Shown: positions 50,847 through 61,187, counted from the first letter of the stretch. The stretch: 64,000 nt of DNA from Solibaculum_A intestinale (GCF_040096205.1 NZ_JBBMFD010000011.1:1-64000), one strand, 5' to 3'. Notes: a model not told the origin generated them from the sequence alone. Program-made: numbers and translations.

Positions 50847-53800
50847 ATGCCATCCAAAGCTGAATTTTACCGGCAGATGGCCGAACAGGTATCGACCCAG
50901 CTTGTAGGCAGCTGGAAGGAGTGGACGGCTTTTCTCACCACCGCCGCCCGCCTTTATAAATACCCATTCCACGAGCAAATGATGATTTACGCCCAGCGCC
51001 CGGATGCCACCGCCTGCGCCGAGTATGACCTGTGGAATGAAAAAATGGGACGGTATGTGCGCCGTGGCTCCAAGGGTATTGCCCTGGTGGACGATTCCGG
51101 CGACAAGCTTCGCCTGCGCTATGTGTTCGATATTTCCGATACCGGCACCCGTGAACATTCCCGTACACCCTGGTTGTGGCAGCTGGAAGAACAGCACATT
51201 GGGCCTGTGTCGGCCATGCTGGAGCAAAACTACGGCGTTGCCGGTGACAATCTCGCCCAGCAGCTCACGGATGTAGCCGGAAAGCTGGCGAGTGAGTATT
51301 GGGACGATCATCAGAGAGATTTCCGCTATATCGTTGACGGTTCGTTCCTGGCGGAGTACGATGATTACAACATCGAAGTCCAATTTAAGTCCGCCGCCAC
51401 CGTCAGTATCGCCTATGCCCTGATGTCTCGCTGTGGGCTGGATACGGAACAATATTTCCAGCATGAGGACTTCATGCCGATTTTCGATTTCAATACCCCG
51501 GCCACGGTTGGGGCGTTGGGCGCGGCGGTCAGCCAGATTAACCAGCAGGTTTTGCGGCAGATCGGCGTCACCATCCAGATCTATGAGCGCGAGCAACTCG
51601 CGGAAAGGAGCGTTACACATGGAGAACAGCCTGACTTACACGATGAACGGAGATTATCAGATTCCCGACCTGAAGCTGACCGAACAGCCGGAGAAGCCCC
51701 TGGGCAAGTACGGCAGGATGCGGAAAGCGTACCTGAAGGAACACCGGCCCCTGATTTACAATCAGCTGCTGCTGACCGAGAAGCTGTACCCGCACCTCAT
51801 CGAGATCGACGAGACAGCGCAGAGCCGTCTGGAGCAGATGATGCCCCAGCTGGCGAAAGACGCGGGCGCGACGGAGCAGCTGAAAGCCAGCGACCCGATG
51901 CGCTGGGTGGGCCTGATGAACACCTGCAAAGCACAGGCCGAGGAGATTCTGATGGCGGAGCTTATTCACAGCTGAGTTTCTTCCTCTCCGAAGCAGAACA
52001 AATCAGAATCATAGATGAAGCAGAGAATGTGAAAACATCCTCTGCTTTTTCTTTTGCCCAGGCTGACATCGACCATGTGCTGCGGCTGGGCGGCAACACC
52101 TATCGCCAGAGAGAGCGCATTGTCGCGGCCTTTGAGGAGCAGAAGTCCACCACCGAGATCGCAGACACCCTGAAAACCCTGTACCATGGCGGCAACGGGA
52201 TTGGCAGCATCACTGCATGGTATGCCGAGGATGGAATCCATCTTTCCCACGGCAAAACTGCCCGTTACGATAAGTCCGCCCAGGTCATTTCCTGGGAGAG
52301 TGCCGCTGAGCGTATCGGCCAGCTTTTGCAGGACGGCCAGTTTGCCACCAATGTGGAGCTGGCTGAGGCTGCGGGCTATGAACGCTCCCTCCTCGCGGAA
52401 AAGTTCTGGAATCTGTACCACGATTTCAGCGAGGAAGCCAGAGAAGCTGGGTATCTGCCCATCCTTTCCAACAATCCGGGGCGCGGTTTCCCGGAGGAAT
52501 CTGCATGGCTCACCGAACAGCTGAAAAGCCCGGAGTTTCGCCAGAACCTTGCGGAAGAATATGCTGCCTTCTGGACGGCCTACCAGCAGGATCGGGATTT
52601 GCTGCGCTTCCACTACCATAAACCCAAAGAAATTTGGGAGAACCTGCAAGATCTGTCCTTGCCTCGCACCACCTTTACCTCTCAGTTGACGGAAGTACCT
52701 TCGGTCAAGCAGTTTATCTCTGAGGACGAGATCGACGCCGCCATGACCAGAGGCAGCGGATTTGAGGGCGGTAAGGGCCGAGTTTTCACCTTTTTCCAGG
52801 AACCCCATACGGATAAGGAAAAGGTGGATTTTCTCAAACATAAGTATGGTATTGGCGGTCACTCCCATGCCCTGTCCGGTGCAATGAAAAGCGATGAAAG
52901 CCACGACGGAAAAGGTCTGCACTACAAAAAAGACGGCTGCCCGGATGTGCATTTCACCTGGGAGAAAGTCGCCAAACGGATTACCGACCTGATCCAGAAG
53001 GGACGCTATCTCACAGAACAGGAACAGGCGGAGTATGACAAAATCCAGGCAGAAAAGGCCCTGGCGGAAGAAGATGCCCTGCAAGCCCAGCAGCCGGACC
53101 CGGCTGTGTGGGAATACAACGGCGTCAAGGAGCGCCACCCGGATGATATAATCCTCTACCAAATGGGGGATTTTTTTGAGCTGTACGGTGAGGACGCCAA
53201 AACTGCTGCTGCGGAACTGGACCTCAATCTCACGACCCGCGCTATCCCCGGCGGTGGCCGTGTGGAAATGTGCGGCTTTCCGGCAAACCGGCTGGAGCAG
53301 GTTGTGGAACAGCTGCGGGATAAGCATGATGTGACCATTTCCGCTGTCCCGAAGGGCGGCAGGGAGCGGCAGGAGTATTCCATGCCCTCTATCGACCATG
53401 AGGCGGAACAGCACATCAATGCCCAGGAAGCGGAGTTTGGCGCAGACGGGACCAGAGTATTTCAGGAGACCGAAGCAGCCGCAGCCCCTACGATTCGAGA
53501 ACTGCATGAGCAATACAAGCCCATTGTACTTGCCGCTGTTATGGAAGATGTGCCATATCGCAATGCCTGCGGTCACAGTGACCATGAGAACGCCGTGATC
53601 GAGGGCAATGCCGCTATTCGCCGTGCTGTCCTGGGATCTGGCAACATGGAGCTGCTCCGCCTCTATTCCGACACACCGGAGTTCCGCCAGCGCCTTCATC
53701 GAGAAATCATCGACGAGACCTATCCCAAGCTCCATGAGCTGCTGCACCCTCTCACGGACAATGACATCGACAAGGCTATCCAGGACTGGAACGGCAAAAT

Positions 53801-56800
53801 CGAAAGTAAACACGCCGTTGTCCGTTACATGGAGAAACATGGGCGGGAAAAAGATACCGCTGCATGGCTGGCCCATGAGTTTGACGGCGGCGATGGCAAA
53901 ACCCCGTTTTCGGTTCGCCCGGAAAGCCCCGAAGGAACGGTGCTGCCCTGGCCCAAGGTACAGCGCCGGATCGCTCAGCTTATCAAGGAGGACCGGTTCT
54001 ACACCGAAGCGGAACAGGACCGGTTCGACAACATCGACCCCATCGCCATTCGGGAGGCTTTGGCCGAGCGCGGCATTGTGAATGGTGAACTGGTGGATGA
54101 GGAAAAACTGGATAATGACCCATTCATCCAGCGTGTTATGGCGGATGTGGAGGCCATATCCAGAGAGAGCGTCCCGGCAGATGAGCCGGAACAGCCTTCT
54201 CCCCATAATTTGCGTGTTCTGGTTTCAGATGAGGAATACGCTGCGGCTCGTGGCACACTCCGGGAGCGAACCTCCTACGATCCAGCGGTTCCTCCTTACA
54301 ATGTGGGTGATATTGTCTATCTGGATGACCGGCCCCATCAGATCACAGAGCTGCGGGATGACACGGTGCAGCTGCTGCCCACCGGCATGAGCTATCCCAT
54401 CTACCGGGCTGAGAGCCGGGAACGGTTTGAGCAGCTTTTGCGGGAGGATAACCGCAACGACTTCTATACCGAATTCCTGCCTGCAAATCTGGATACGGTG
54501 GACCAGGACCTTCGGGATGTGCTGGCCCATGGCCTGATTGGTGAGGCGGACAAGGCGGAGCTTTCCGAGCTTCTTCGCAACGGCAAGAGTAACCAGGAGG
54601 TAGCCTTGTGGCTGAGCCGGGCCTATCCCAACATCGTGGAAACGATGGAGCTGGAGACCGGCGAGACCGCCGATTACCGCACGATGCCGGAAGGTATCGA
54701 GCTGGAAGTGCTGGATGCAGATGAAAAGCGTCTGGCCATGCTGTTCTTCCAGTGGAGCGAGGTTGCGCCTTTGCTGCGCGGGATGTATGCCCGTCAGTTG
54801 GACGGTTTTGAGCAGGAACGCCCCGAACCGGCTGCCGAAACCCCGGCCTTCCAAGCCGAGACTGTGGCTGTCTATCCGGGCGATAAGAACAATCTGCCCT
54901 ATGATGTGGTTGTTCAGACCCTGCGAACCAATGAGCCGGAGCCGCCCACGCCTGCTGTCGAGCCGGAAAAGACTCTGGATGAGGTACTGGACGAACACCC
55001 CGTTTCCATTCAGGTAAACGGCGAGTGGCAGACCTTCCCCAATGTCAAAGCTGCCGAGGAAGCCTCTTATGAGGAATACAAGGCCAATCTGCGTCGCACC
55101 GCCGAGAATTTCCGTATCACTGACGATCACCTGGGCGAAGGCGGCCCCAAGGCTAAGTTCCAGGCCAATGTCGAGGCAATCAAGCTGCTGAAATACCTGG
55201 AGGAAACCACCGAGCAGGCAACGCCGGAACAGCAGAAAATCCTTTCTCGGTATGTGGGCTGGGGCGGCCTTGCCGATGCCTTTGACCCCGACAAGGAAAG
55301 CTGGAGCAAGGAATATGCCCAGCTGAAGGAACTGCTGACCCCGGAGGAATACGCTGCTGCCAGAGGTTCCACCCTCAACGCGCACTACACCAGCCCTACG
55401 GTCATCAAAGCGATTTACGAGGCTGTGGGCCGCATGGGATTTGAGACCGGCAACATCCTGGAGCCGTCCTGTGGTGTAGGCAATTTCTTCGGTATGCTGC
55501 CGGAGGAAATGCGAAACAGCCGTCTTTACGGCGTGGAGCTGGATTCCATCAGCGGGCGTATTGCCCAGCAGCTCTACCCCAAGGCCGACATCACCGTGGC
55601 AGGGTTTGAGACCACCGACAGGCGGGATTTCTACGATCTGGCGGTGGGTAATGTACCGTTTGGCCAGTATCAGGTTCGGGATAAAGCCTATGACAAGCTG
55701 AATTTCAGCATTCACAACTACTTTTTCGCCAAGGCTCTGGATCAGGTTCGTCCCGGTGGCGTGGTGGCCTTTGTCACCAGCCGCTACACGATGGACGCCA
55801 AGGATTCCACCGTGCGCCGGTATCTTGCTCAGCGCGCCGAACTGCTGGGGGCCATCCGTCTGCCCAATGACGCTTTCAAAAAGAACGCAGGTGCCGAGGT
55901 CGTTTCGGACATCATCTTCCTGCAAAAGCGTGACCGTCCGTTGGACATCGTGCCGGAGTGGACGCAGACCGGGCAGACCGAGGACGGCTTTGCCATCAAC
56001 CGCTATTTCCTGGACCACCCGGAAATGGTGCTGGGCCGACAGGAACCGGAAAGCACCGCCCACGGCATGGACTACACCGTGAACCCCATCGAGGGGCTGG
56101 AGCTTGCCGATCAGCTGCATGATGCCGTGAAGTACATTCGCGGCACCTACCAGGAGGCCGAGCTGCCGGAGCTGGGCGAGGGCGAAGCCATCGACACTTC
56201 TATCCCTGCTGACCCCAATGTGAAAAATTACTCCTACACCGTTGTGGACGGCGATGTGTATTACCGTGAAAACAGCTGTATGGTACGGCCTGACCTGAAT
56301 GCCACCGCCGAAGCCCGTGTGAAAGGACTGGTGGGTCTGCGAGAATGTGTCCAGCAGCTCATTGATCTGCAAATGGACGCCGCCACACCGGACAGCGCCA
56401 TCCAGGACAAACAGGCCGAACTGAACCGGCTCTATGACAGCTTCTCTGCAAAATATGGTCTTATCAATGACCGGGCGAACCGGCTGGCCTTTGCTGATGA
56501 TTCCAGCTACTATCTGCTCTGCGCGCTGGAAGTCATTGACGAGGACGGCAAGCTGGAGCGCAAGGCGGATATGTTCACCAAGCGCACCATCAAGCCCCAC
56601 AAGGCGGTGGACACTGTGGATACCGCAAGTGAAGCTCTGGCCGTATCAATTTCCGAAAAAGCCTTTGTCGATATGGCGTATATGGCGGAGTTGACCGGCA
56701 AGACCGGCGACGAACTGGCCGCCGAGCTAAAAGGCGTGATCTTCCGTGTACCTGGGCAGTTGGAGAAAGACGGCACTCCCCATTATGTAACAGCCGACGA

Positions 56801-59800
56801 ATACCTGTCCGGCAATGTGCGGCGCAAGCTGCGTCAGGCACAGCGGGCCGCACAGCAGGACCCTTCCTTTGCAGTCAATGTGGAGGCCCTTACCGCTGCC
56901 CAGCCCAAAGACCTGGATGCGTCGGAGATTGAGGTGCGCCTGGGCGCTACCTGGATCGACAAAGAGTACATCCAGCAGTTTATGTATGAGACCTTCGACA
57001 CGCCGTTTTATCTCCAGCGCAATATCGAGGTCAACTATTCTTCTTTCACCGCTGAGTGGCAGATCACCGGCAAAAGCTCTGTAAGCCAGAACAATGTGGC
57101 AGCCTATACCACCTACGGAACCAGCCGTGCCAATGCCTACAAGATTCTGGAGGACAGCCTGAACCTGCGGGATGTCCGTATCTACGACACCATAGAGGAT
57201 GCAGACGGCAAAGAGCGCCGGGTGTTGAATGCCAAAGAGACCACCCTGGCCGCCCAAAAGCAGCAAGCGATCCGGGACGCTTTCAAAGACTGGATTTGGA
57301 AAGACCCGGACCGCCGCCAAGCTCTGGTCCGCCAGTACAATGAGGAAATGAACTCCACCCGTCCCCGTGAATACGACGGCGGACACATTACTTTCGGTGG
57401 TATGAACCCGGCCATCACCTTGCGGGAACACCAGAAAAACGCTATCGCTCATGTGCTGTACGGCGGCAATACGCTGCTGGCACACGAGGTAGGCGCTGGC
57501 AAAACCTTTGAAATGGTGGCTGCCGCCATGGAGAGTAAGCGCCTGGGCTTGTGTCAGAAATCCCTCTTTGTGGTGCCGAACCATCTGACCGAACAATGGG
57601 CGTCGGAGTTTCTGCGGCTCTATCCTTCCGCCAACATTCTTGTCACCACCAAAAAGGACTTTGAGACCCACAACCGCAAGAAGTTCTGCGCCCGCATTGC
57701 CACCGGCGATTATGACGCCATCATCATGGGACACAGCCAGTTTGAGAAAATCCCCATCAGCCGAGAGCGTCAGGAACGGCTCCTTCAGGAGCAGATCGAC
57801 GAGATCACCGAGGGCATTGCCGAGGTGAAGTACAGCGGCGGTGAGCGTTTCACGGTCAAGCAGTTGGAACGCACCAAGAAGTCCCTGGAAGCCCGGCTGG
57901 AGAAATTGCAGGCCGAGAGCCGCAAGGACGATGTGGTAACATTCGAGCAGTTGGGTGTGGACCGCCTGTTCGTCGATGAGGCGCATAACTATAAAAACCT
58001 GTTTTTATACACCAAGATGCGGAATGTGGCAGGTCTCTCCACAAGCGATGCCCAAAAGTCCAGCGATATGTTTGCAAAGTGTCGCTATATGGATGAACTG
58101 ACCGGAAACCGTGGTGTGATTTTCGCCACTGGCACCCCCGTATCGAACAGCATGACCGAACTTTACACCATGCAGCGGTATCTCCAGTATGACCGCCTGC
58201 AAGAGCTGAACATGACCCACTTCGACTGCTGGGCCAGCCGCTTCGGAGAAACCGTCACGGCGCTGGAGCTGGCACCGGAAGGCACCGGCTACCGGGCAAG
58301 AACGAGATTCAGCAAGTTTTTCAACCTCCCGGAGCTGATGAACTTGTTCCGTGAAGTTGCCGACATCAAAACCGCCGATCAGCTGAACTTGCCCACCCCG
58401 GAGGTGGAATACCACAACATCGTGGCCCAGCCTACTGAACACCAAAAAGAGATGGTGCAGGTTCTCTCCGAGCGCGCCTCCAGGGTACACAGCGGCAGCG
58501 TTGACCCCTCAGAGGACAATATGCTCAAGATTACCGGCGATGGCCGCAAGCTGGGTCTGGACCAGCGTATCATCAACCAGCTGCTGCCGGATGAACCCGG
58601 CACCAAGGTCAATCAGTGTGTGGGTAATATCATGCAGATCTGGCGGGACGGCGAGGCTGACAAGCTGACCCAGCTGGTATTCTGCGACATTTCCACGCCC
58701 CAGGCAGCCCCCTCCAAAAAGGCAGCCAAACAGCTGGATAATCCCACACTTCATGCGCTGGAACAGGCTGTGCCGTTGGATGAGCCTGAGCCTGCCTTTA
58801 CCATCTATGAGGACATCCGCCAGAAGCTCATCGCCCAGGGAATGCCCGCCGAGCAGATTGCTTTTATCCACGAAGCCAAGACCGAGGTGCAGAAGAAAGA
58901 ACTGTTTTCCAAGGTTCGCACTGGGCAGGTGCGCGTCCTGCTGGGCAGCACCTCCAAAATGGGCGCTGGCACCAATGTGCAGGACCGGCTTGTGGCGCTC
59001 CATGACCTGGATTGTCCGTGGCGTCCGGGAGACCTTGCCCAGCGCAAGGGCCGTATCGAGCGCCAGGGCAACCAGAATCCGCTGGTCCATGTGTACCGCT
59101 ATGTTACCGAGGGAACTTTCGATGCCTACCTGTGGCAGACGGTGGAGAACAAACAGAAATTCATTTCGCAAATCATGACCAACAAAAGCCCGGTCCGCTC
59201 CTGCGATGATGTGGACGAAACGGCGCTGTCCTTTGCCGAGATCAAGGCCCTGTGCGCCGGAGACCCCCGTATCAAGGAGCGCATGGATTTGGATGTGGAG
59301 GTTGCGCGTCTGAAGCTGATGAAAGCTGACCATCAGAGCAAGCAGTACCGCCTGGAGGATCAGTTGCTCAAATACTTCCCCCAGGAAATCGAAACTAACA
59401 AGGGGTTTATTAAAGGCTTTGAAGCGGATCTGGAGACCCTGGCCGCCCATCCTCACCCGGAGGATGGCTTTGCTGGAATGGAGATCCGGGGCGATGTGCT
59501 GACTGACAAAGAAAACGCCGGTGCAGCCTTGCTAGACGCCTGTAAGGAGGTCAAAGGCTCCGAACCGGTGCAGATCGGCAGCTATCGGGGCTTTACTATG
59601 TCCGTGGAGTTTTCCGCTTGGAAACAGGAATATACGCTCCTGTTGAAAGGCCAGATGACCCACCGGGCAAGCCTCGGCACAGACCCGCGCGGAAACCTCA
59701 CCCGTATCGACAATGCACTGGCTCAAATGCCTCAGCGTTTGGAAGCCGTGAAAAACCAGCTGGACAACCTTTACCAACAGCAGGCCGCAGCCAAAGAGGA

Positions 59801-60017
59801 AATCGGAAAGCCGTTTCCCTTTGAGGATGATCTGCGAGTCAAGTCCGCCCGTCTGGTGGAACTGGACACGCTGCTGAACATTGACGGCAAGGGCCATGCC
59901 CAGCCGGAAACTGTGGTTGCCAAGAGCGCACGGCCTTCGGTGCTGGACAGCTTGAAGCGCCCGGTGCCACCCCGTAGCCCTGAAAAGAAACCGAAACAAC
60001 ATGAGGAGGTGCGATAA
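50847..60017 (+). CDS. Giant ICE DNA methylase / SF2 helicase
   Basis: A 3056-residue protein, starting at ATG 50847 (AGGGAGGACAG upstream). Order: ArdC-like N-terminal domain (~1-115); Arg/Asp/Gly-rich linker (~255-380) that overlaps a TnpV gene in another frame; three related ~100-residue domains (near 405, 625 and 970); a MutS-I-like segment (754-852, YQMGDFFELYGEDAK); N6-adenine methylase (motif I LEPSCGVGNFFG at ~1538, motif IV NVPFG at ~1602, a variant of NPPY); SF2 helicase (AHEVGAGKT ~2213, FVDEAHNY ~2377, QRKGRIERQG ~2732). Family members are typical of Tn1549-type ICEs; they are thought to act in ICE DNA handling and protection. Intact despite its size. Confidence 0.9.
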   Translation: MPSKAEFYRQMAEQVSTQLVGSWKEWTAFLTTAARLYKYPFHEQMMIYAQRPDATACAEYDLWNEKMGRYVRRGSKGIALVDDSGDKLRLRYVFDISDTGTREHSRTPWLWQLEEQHIGPVSAMLEQNYGVAGDNLAQQLTDVAGKLASEYWDDHQRDFRYIVDGSFLAEYDDYNIEVQFKSAATVSIAYALMSRCGLDTEQYFQHEDFMPIFDFNTPATVGALGAAVSQINQQVLRQIGVTIQIYEREQLAERSVTHGEQPDLHDERRLSDSRPEADRTAGEAPGQVRQDAESVPEGTPAPDLQSAAADREAVPAPHRDRRDSAEPSGADDAPAGERRGRDGAAESQRPDALGGPDEHLQSTGRGDSDGGAYSQLSFFLSEAEQIRIIDEAENVKTSSAFSFAQADIDHVLRLGGNTYRQRERIVAAFEEQKSTTEIADTLKTLYHGGNGIGSITAWYAEDGIHLSHGKTARYDKSAQVISWESAAERIGQLLQDGQFATNVELAEAAGYERSLLAEKFWNLYHDFSEEAREAGYLPILSNNPGRGFPEESAWLTEQLKSPEFRQNLAEEYAAFWTAYQQDRDLLRFHYHKPKEIWENLQDLSLPRTTFTSQLTEVPSVKQFISEDEIDAAMTRGSGFEGGKGRVFTFFQEPHTDKEKVDFLKHKYGIGGHSHALSGAMKSDESHDGKGLHYKKDGCPDVHFTWEKVAKRITDLIQKGRYLTEQEQAEYDKIQAEKALAEEDALQAQQPDPAVWEYNGVKERHPDDIILYQMGDFFELYGEDAKTAAAELDLNLTTRAIPGGGRVEMCGFPANRLEQVVEQLRDKHDVTISAVPKGGRERQEYSMPSIDHEAEQHINAQEAEFGADGTRVFQETEAAAAPTIRELHEQYKPIVLAAVMEDVPYRNACGHSDHENAVIEGNAAIRRAVLGSGNMELLRLYSDTPEFRQRLHREIIDETYPKLHELLHPLTDNDIDKAIQDWNGKIESKHAVVRYMEKHGREKDTAAWLAHEFDGGDGKTPFSVRPESPEGTVLPWPKVQRRIAQLIKEDRFYTEAEQDRFDNIDPIAIREALAERGIVNGELVDEEKLDNDPFIQRVMADVEAISRESVPADEPEQPSPHNLRVLVSDEEYAAARGTLRERTSYDPAVPPYNVGDIVYLDDRPHQITELRDDTVQLLPTGMSYPIYRAESRERFEQLLREDNRNDFYTEFLPANLDTVDQDLRDVLAHGLIGEADKAELSELLRNGKSNQEVALWLSRAYPNIVETMELETGETADYRTMPEGIELEVLDADEKRLAMLFFQWSEVAPLLRGMYARQLDGFEQERPEPAAETPAFQAETVAVYPGDKNNLPYDVVVQTLRTNEPEPPTPAVEPEKTLDEVLDEHPVSIQVNGEWQTFPNVKAAEEASYEEYKANLRRTAENFRITDDHLGEGGPKAKFQANVEAIKLLKYLEETTEQATPEQQKILSRYVGWGGLADAFDPDKESWSKEYAQLKELLTPEEYAAARGSTLNAHYTSPTVIKAIYEAVGRMGFETGNILEPSCGVGNFFGMLPEEMRNSRLYGVELDSISGRIAQQLYPKADITVAGFETTDRRDFYDLAVGNVPFGQYQVRDKAYDKLNFSIHNYFFAKALDQVRPGGVVAFVTSRYTMDAKDSTVRRYLAQRAELLGAIRLPNDAFKKNAGAEVVSDIIFLQKRDRPLDIVPEWTQTGQTEDGFAINRYFLDHPEMVLGRQEPESTAHGMDYTVNPIEGLELADQLHDAVKYIRGTYQEAELPELGEGEAIDTSIPADPNVKNYSYTVVDGDVYYRENSCMVRPDLNATAEARVKGLVGLRECVQQLIDLQMDAATPDSAIQDKQAELNRLYDSFSAKYGLINDRANRLAFADDSSYYLLCALEVIDEDGKLERKADMFTKRTIKPHKAVDTVDTASEALAVSISEKAFVDMAYMAELTGKTGDELAAELKGVIFRVPGQLEKDGTPHYVTADEYLSGNVRRKLRQAQRAAQQDPSFAVNVEALTAAQPKDLDASEIEVRLGATWIDKEYIQQFMYETFDTPFYLQRNIEVNYSSFTAEWQITGKSSVSQNNVAAYTTYGTSRANAYKILEDSLNLRDVRIYDTIEDADGKERRVLNAKETTLAAQKQQAIRDAFKDWIWKDPDRRQALVRQYNEEMNSTRPREYDGGHITFGGMNPAITLREHQKNAIAHVLYGGNTLLAHEVGAGKTFEMVAAAMESKRLGLCQKSLFVVPNHLTEQWASEFLRLYPSANILVTTKKDFETHNRKKFCARIATGDYDAIIMGHSQFEKIPISRERQERLLQEQIDEITEGIAEVKYSGGERFTVKQLERTKKSLEARLEKLQAESRKDDVVTFEQLGVDRLFVDEAHNYKNLFLYTKMRNVAGLSTSDAQKSSDMFAKCRYMDELTGNRGVIFATGTPVSNSMTELYTMQRYLQYDRLQELNMTHFDCWASRFGETVTALELAPEGTGYRARTRFSKFFNLPELMNLFREVADIKTADQLNLPTPEVEYHNIVAQPTEHQKEMVQVLSERASRVHSGSVDPSEDNMLKITGDGRKLGLDQRIINQLLPDEPGTKVNQCVGNIMQIWRDGEADKLTQLVFCDISTPQAAPSKKAAKQLDNPTLHALEQAVPLDEPEPAFTIYEDIRQKLIAQGMPAEQIAFIHEAKTEVQKKELFSKVRTGQVRVLLGSTSKMGAGTNVQDRLVALHDLDCPWRPGDLAQRKGRIERQGNQNPLVHVYRYVTEGTFDAYLWQTVENKQKFISQIMTNKSPVRSCDDVDETALSFAEIKALCAGDPRIKERMDLDVEVARLKLMKADHQSKQYRLEDQLLKYFPQEIETNKGFIKGFEADLETLAAHPHPEDGFAGMEIRGDVLTDKENAGAALLDACKEVKGSEPVQIGSYRGFTMSVEFSAWKQEYTLLLKGQMTHRASLGTDPRGNLTRIDNALAQMPQRLEAVKNQLDNLYQQQAAAKEEIGKPFPFEDDLRVKSARLVELDTLLNIDGKGHAQPETVVAKSARPSVLDSLKRPVPPRSPEKKPKQHEEVR
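51619..51975 (+). CDS. TnpV family protein coded out of frame inside the helicase gene
   Basis: A 118-residue TnpV protein in the +1 frame relative to the giant gene. GAAAGGAGCGTTACAC precedes ATG 51619. Signature NGDYQIPDLKLTEQPEKPLG, GKYGRMRKAYLKEHRP and WVGLMNTCKAQAEEILMAEL are all intact, closely matching the TnpV proteins of E1 and E2. The giant frame stays open across the whole gene (aa ~258-377), where its sequence is a low-complexity Arg/Asp/Gly/Pro-rich linker. Either TnpV is expressed from within the helicase gene or the linker arose by a TnpV insertion read in another frame. Confidence 0.8.
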   Translation: MENSLTYTMNGDYQIPDLKLTEQPEKPLGKYGRMRKAYLKEHRPLIYNQLLLTEKLYPHLIEIDETAQSRLEQMMPQLAKDAGATEQLKASDPMRWVGLMNTCKAQAEEILMAELIHS

Positions 60018-60018
60018 C

Positions 60019-60825
60019 ATGAATACCAACGATCTGAATACGGCCCTTTATGAGAAGATGGCCGCTGAACAGGACAAATACCGGGACTGGCTGAAAAGCC
60101 AGCCCCCGGAGGAAATCCTGCACCATACCTATGAGTACACCGTCCGGGAGGACATTGTGATGGCGATGGAGGACTTGGAGCTGACCGATGCCCAGGCCCA
60201 GGCGCTTTTGGATTCGCCTACACCGCTGGCCGATGTGTACCGTCACTTTGAGAAGCTGGAGACCGGCTACATGGATGTGATCCGGGACAGCATTGAAAAC
60301 CGAGCGGATGATGTGTGTAAGGTTTTGGAAGAACAGCGGTCCATCCCTCTCTATCTCCATTCTGCCGCCTATGCGTCCCAGCATGGGGAGATGGCACAAT
60401 ATAACCGCTCTTATCAGGCAAACTTTGACTGTAAAGAGGCCATTGAACACGCCATCAGCGCCCACTATGCGGATAACCGACTGGATACGGAGTCTGCGGT
60501 TAAGGCGGTGCTGGAAAAGTTCGGGTCGGAACGAGTACAGTTCATCCTTGCCAACACCATCCAGCATAAGGACAGCGACGGTCGCGTTTCCCGTGACAAC
60601 AAAGCCTGGGCAAAGACCATTCCCATGCCGGAGGACAGCGGCACTTCGCGCCACTGTGCTTATCTGGTTGTGGATGAGGTCAATCTTGGTCTGACCGATC
60701 TGTTTACACGGCAGGCACGAAAAACGCTTCAGGAACCGGAGAAAGGCTCTGTCTTGCAAAAGCTCAAACAGGAGCCTACCACCCACAAGCCTGCTTTATC
60801 GAAGAAACAGGAGCCGGAACGATGA
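60019..60825 (+). CDS. DUF3849/DUF3848 ICE protein
   Basis: A 268-residue protein with a DUF3848-type N terminus (TALYEKMAAEQDKYRDWLKSQ, EDIVMAMEDLELTDAQ) and a DUF3849 domain (IPLYLHSAAYASQHGE..., SAVKAVLEKFGSERVQFILANTI). AGGAGGTGCGATAAC precedes ATG 60019, one base after the giant gene stop. Function unknown; always near the giant helicase in these ICEs. It overlaps mobC by 4 nt. Confidence 0.85.
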   Translation: MNTNDLNTALYEKMAAEQDKYRDWLKSQPPEEILHHTYEYTVREDIVMAMEDLELTDAQAQALLDSPTPLADVYRHFEKLETGYMDVIRDSIENRADDVCKVLEEQRSIPLYLHSAAYASQHGEMAQYNRSYQANFDCKEAIEHAISAHYADNRLDTESAVKAVLEKFGSERVQFILANTIQHKDSDGRVSRDNKAWAKTIPMPEDSGTSRHCAYLVVDEVNLGLTDLFTRQARKTLQEPEKGSVLQKLKQEPTTHKPALSKKQEPER

Positions 60826-61166
60826 GCGCCAAAAAGCGTAAACGGGATGTGCCGGTCCTGTTTTGGGTTTCCGATGCGGAGATGGAAGCGATCCAGCAGA
60901 AAATGGCACAGTTCGGAACAAAAAACCTGAGCGCCTATCTGCGGAAGATGGCTGTGGACGGCTATGTGGTACAGCTGGACTTGCCGGAGCTGAAGGAACT
61001 GGTATCCCTGTTGCGCCGAAGCAGCAATAACCTGAACCAGCTCACCCGACGGGTACATGAAACGGGGCGGATTTATGATGCTGACCTGGAGGATATAGCC
61101 CAACGGCAGGAGCAGTTATGGGAGGGCGTGAAAGAAATCCTAACCCAGCTTTCCAGGCTTTCGTAA
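60822..61166 (+). CDS. MobC-family relaxosome protein
   Basis: A 114-residue MobC-like protein: VPVLFWVSDAEMEAIQQKMAQFGTKNLSAYLRKMAVDGY is a ribbon-helix-helix-like segment, followed by LLRRSSNNLNQLTRRVHETGRI. Such proteins open oriT for the relaxase. In related ICEs a relaxase gene normally follows directly; here a terminator and unrelated small genes follow. Confidence 0.85.
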   Translation: MSAKKRKRDVPVLFWVSDAEMEAIQQKMAQFGTKNLSAYLRKMAVDGYVVQLDLPELKELVSLLRRSSNNLNQLTRRVHETGRIYDADLEDIAQRQEQLWEGVKEILTQLSRLS

Positions 61167-61187
61167 CAGGGATATATGCCCCAACTG

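Noticed and set aside
51966..57986. Several long minus-strand open frames opposite the giant helicase gene
   Set aside because: They mirror codon bias of the plus-strand gene and have no known domains or start signals.
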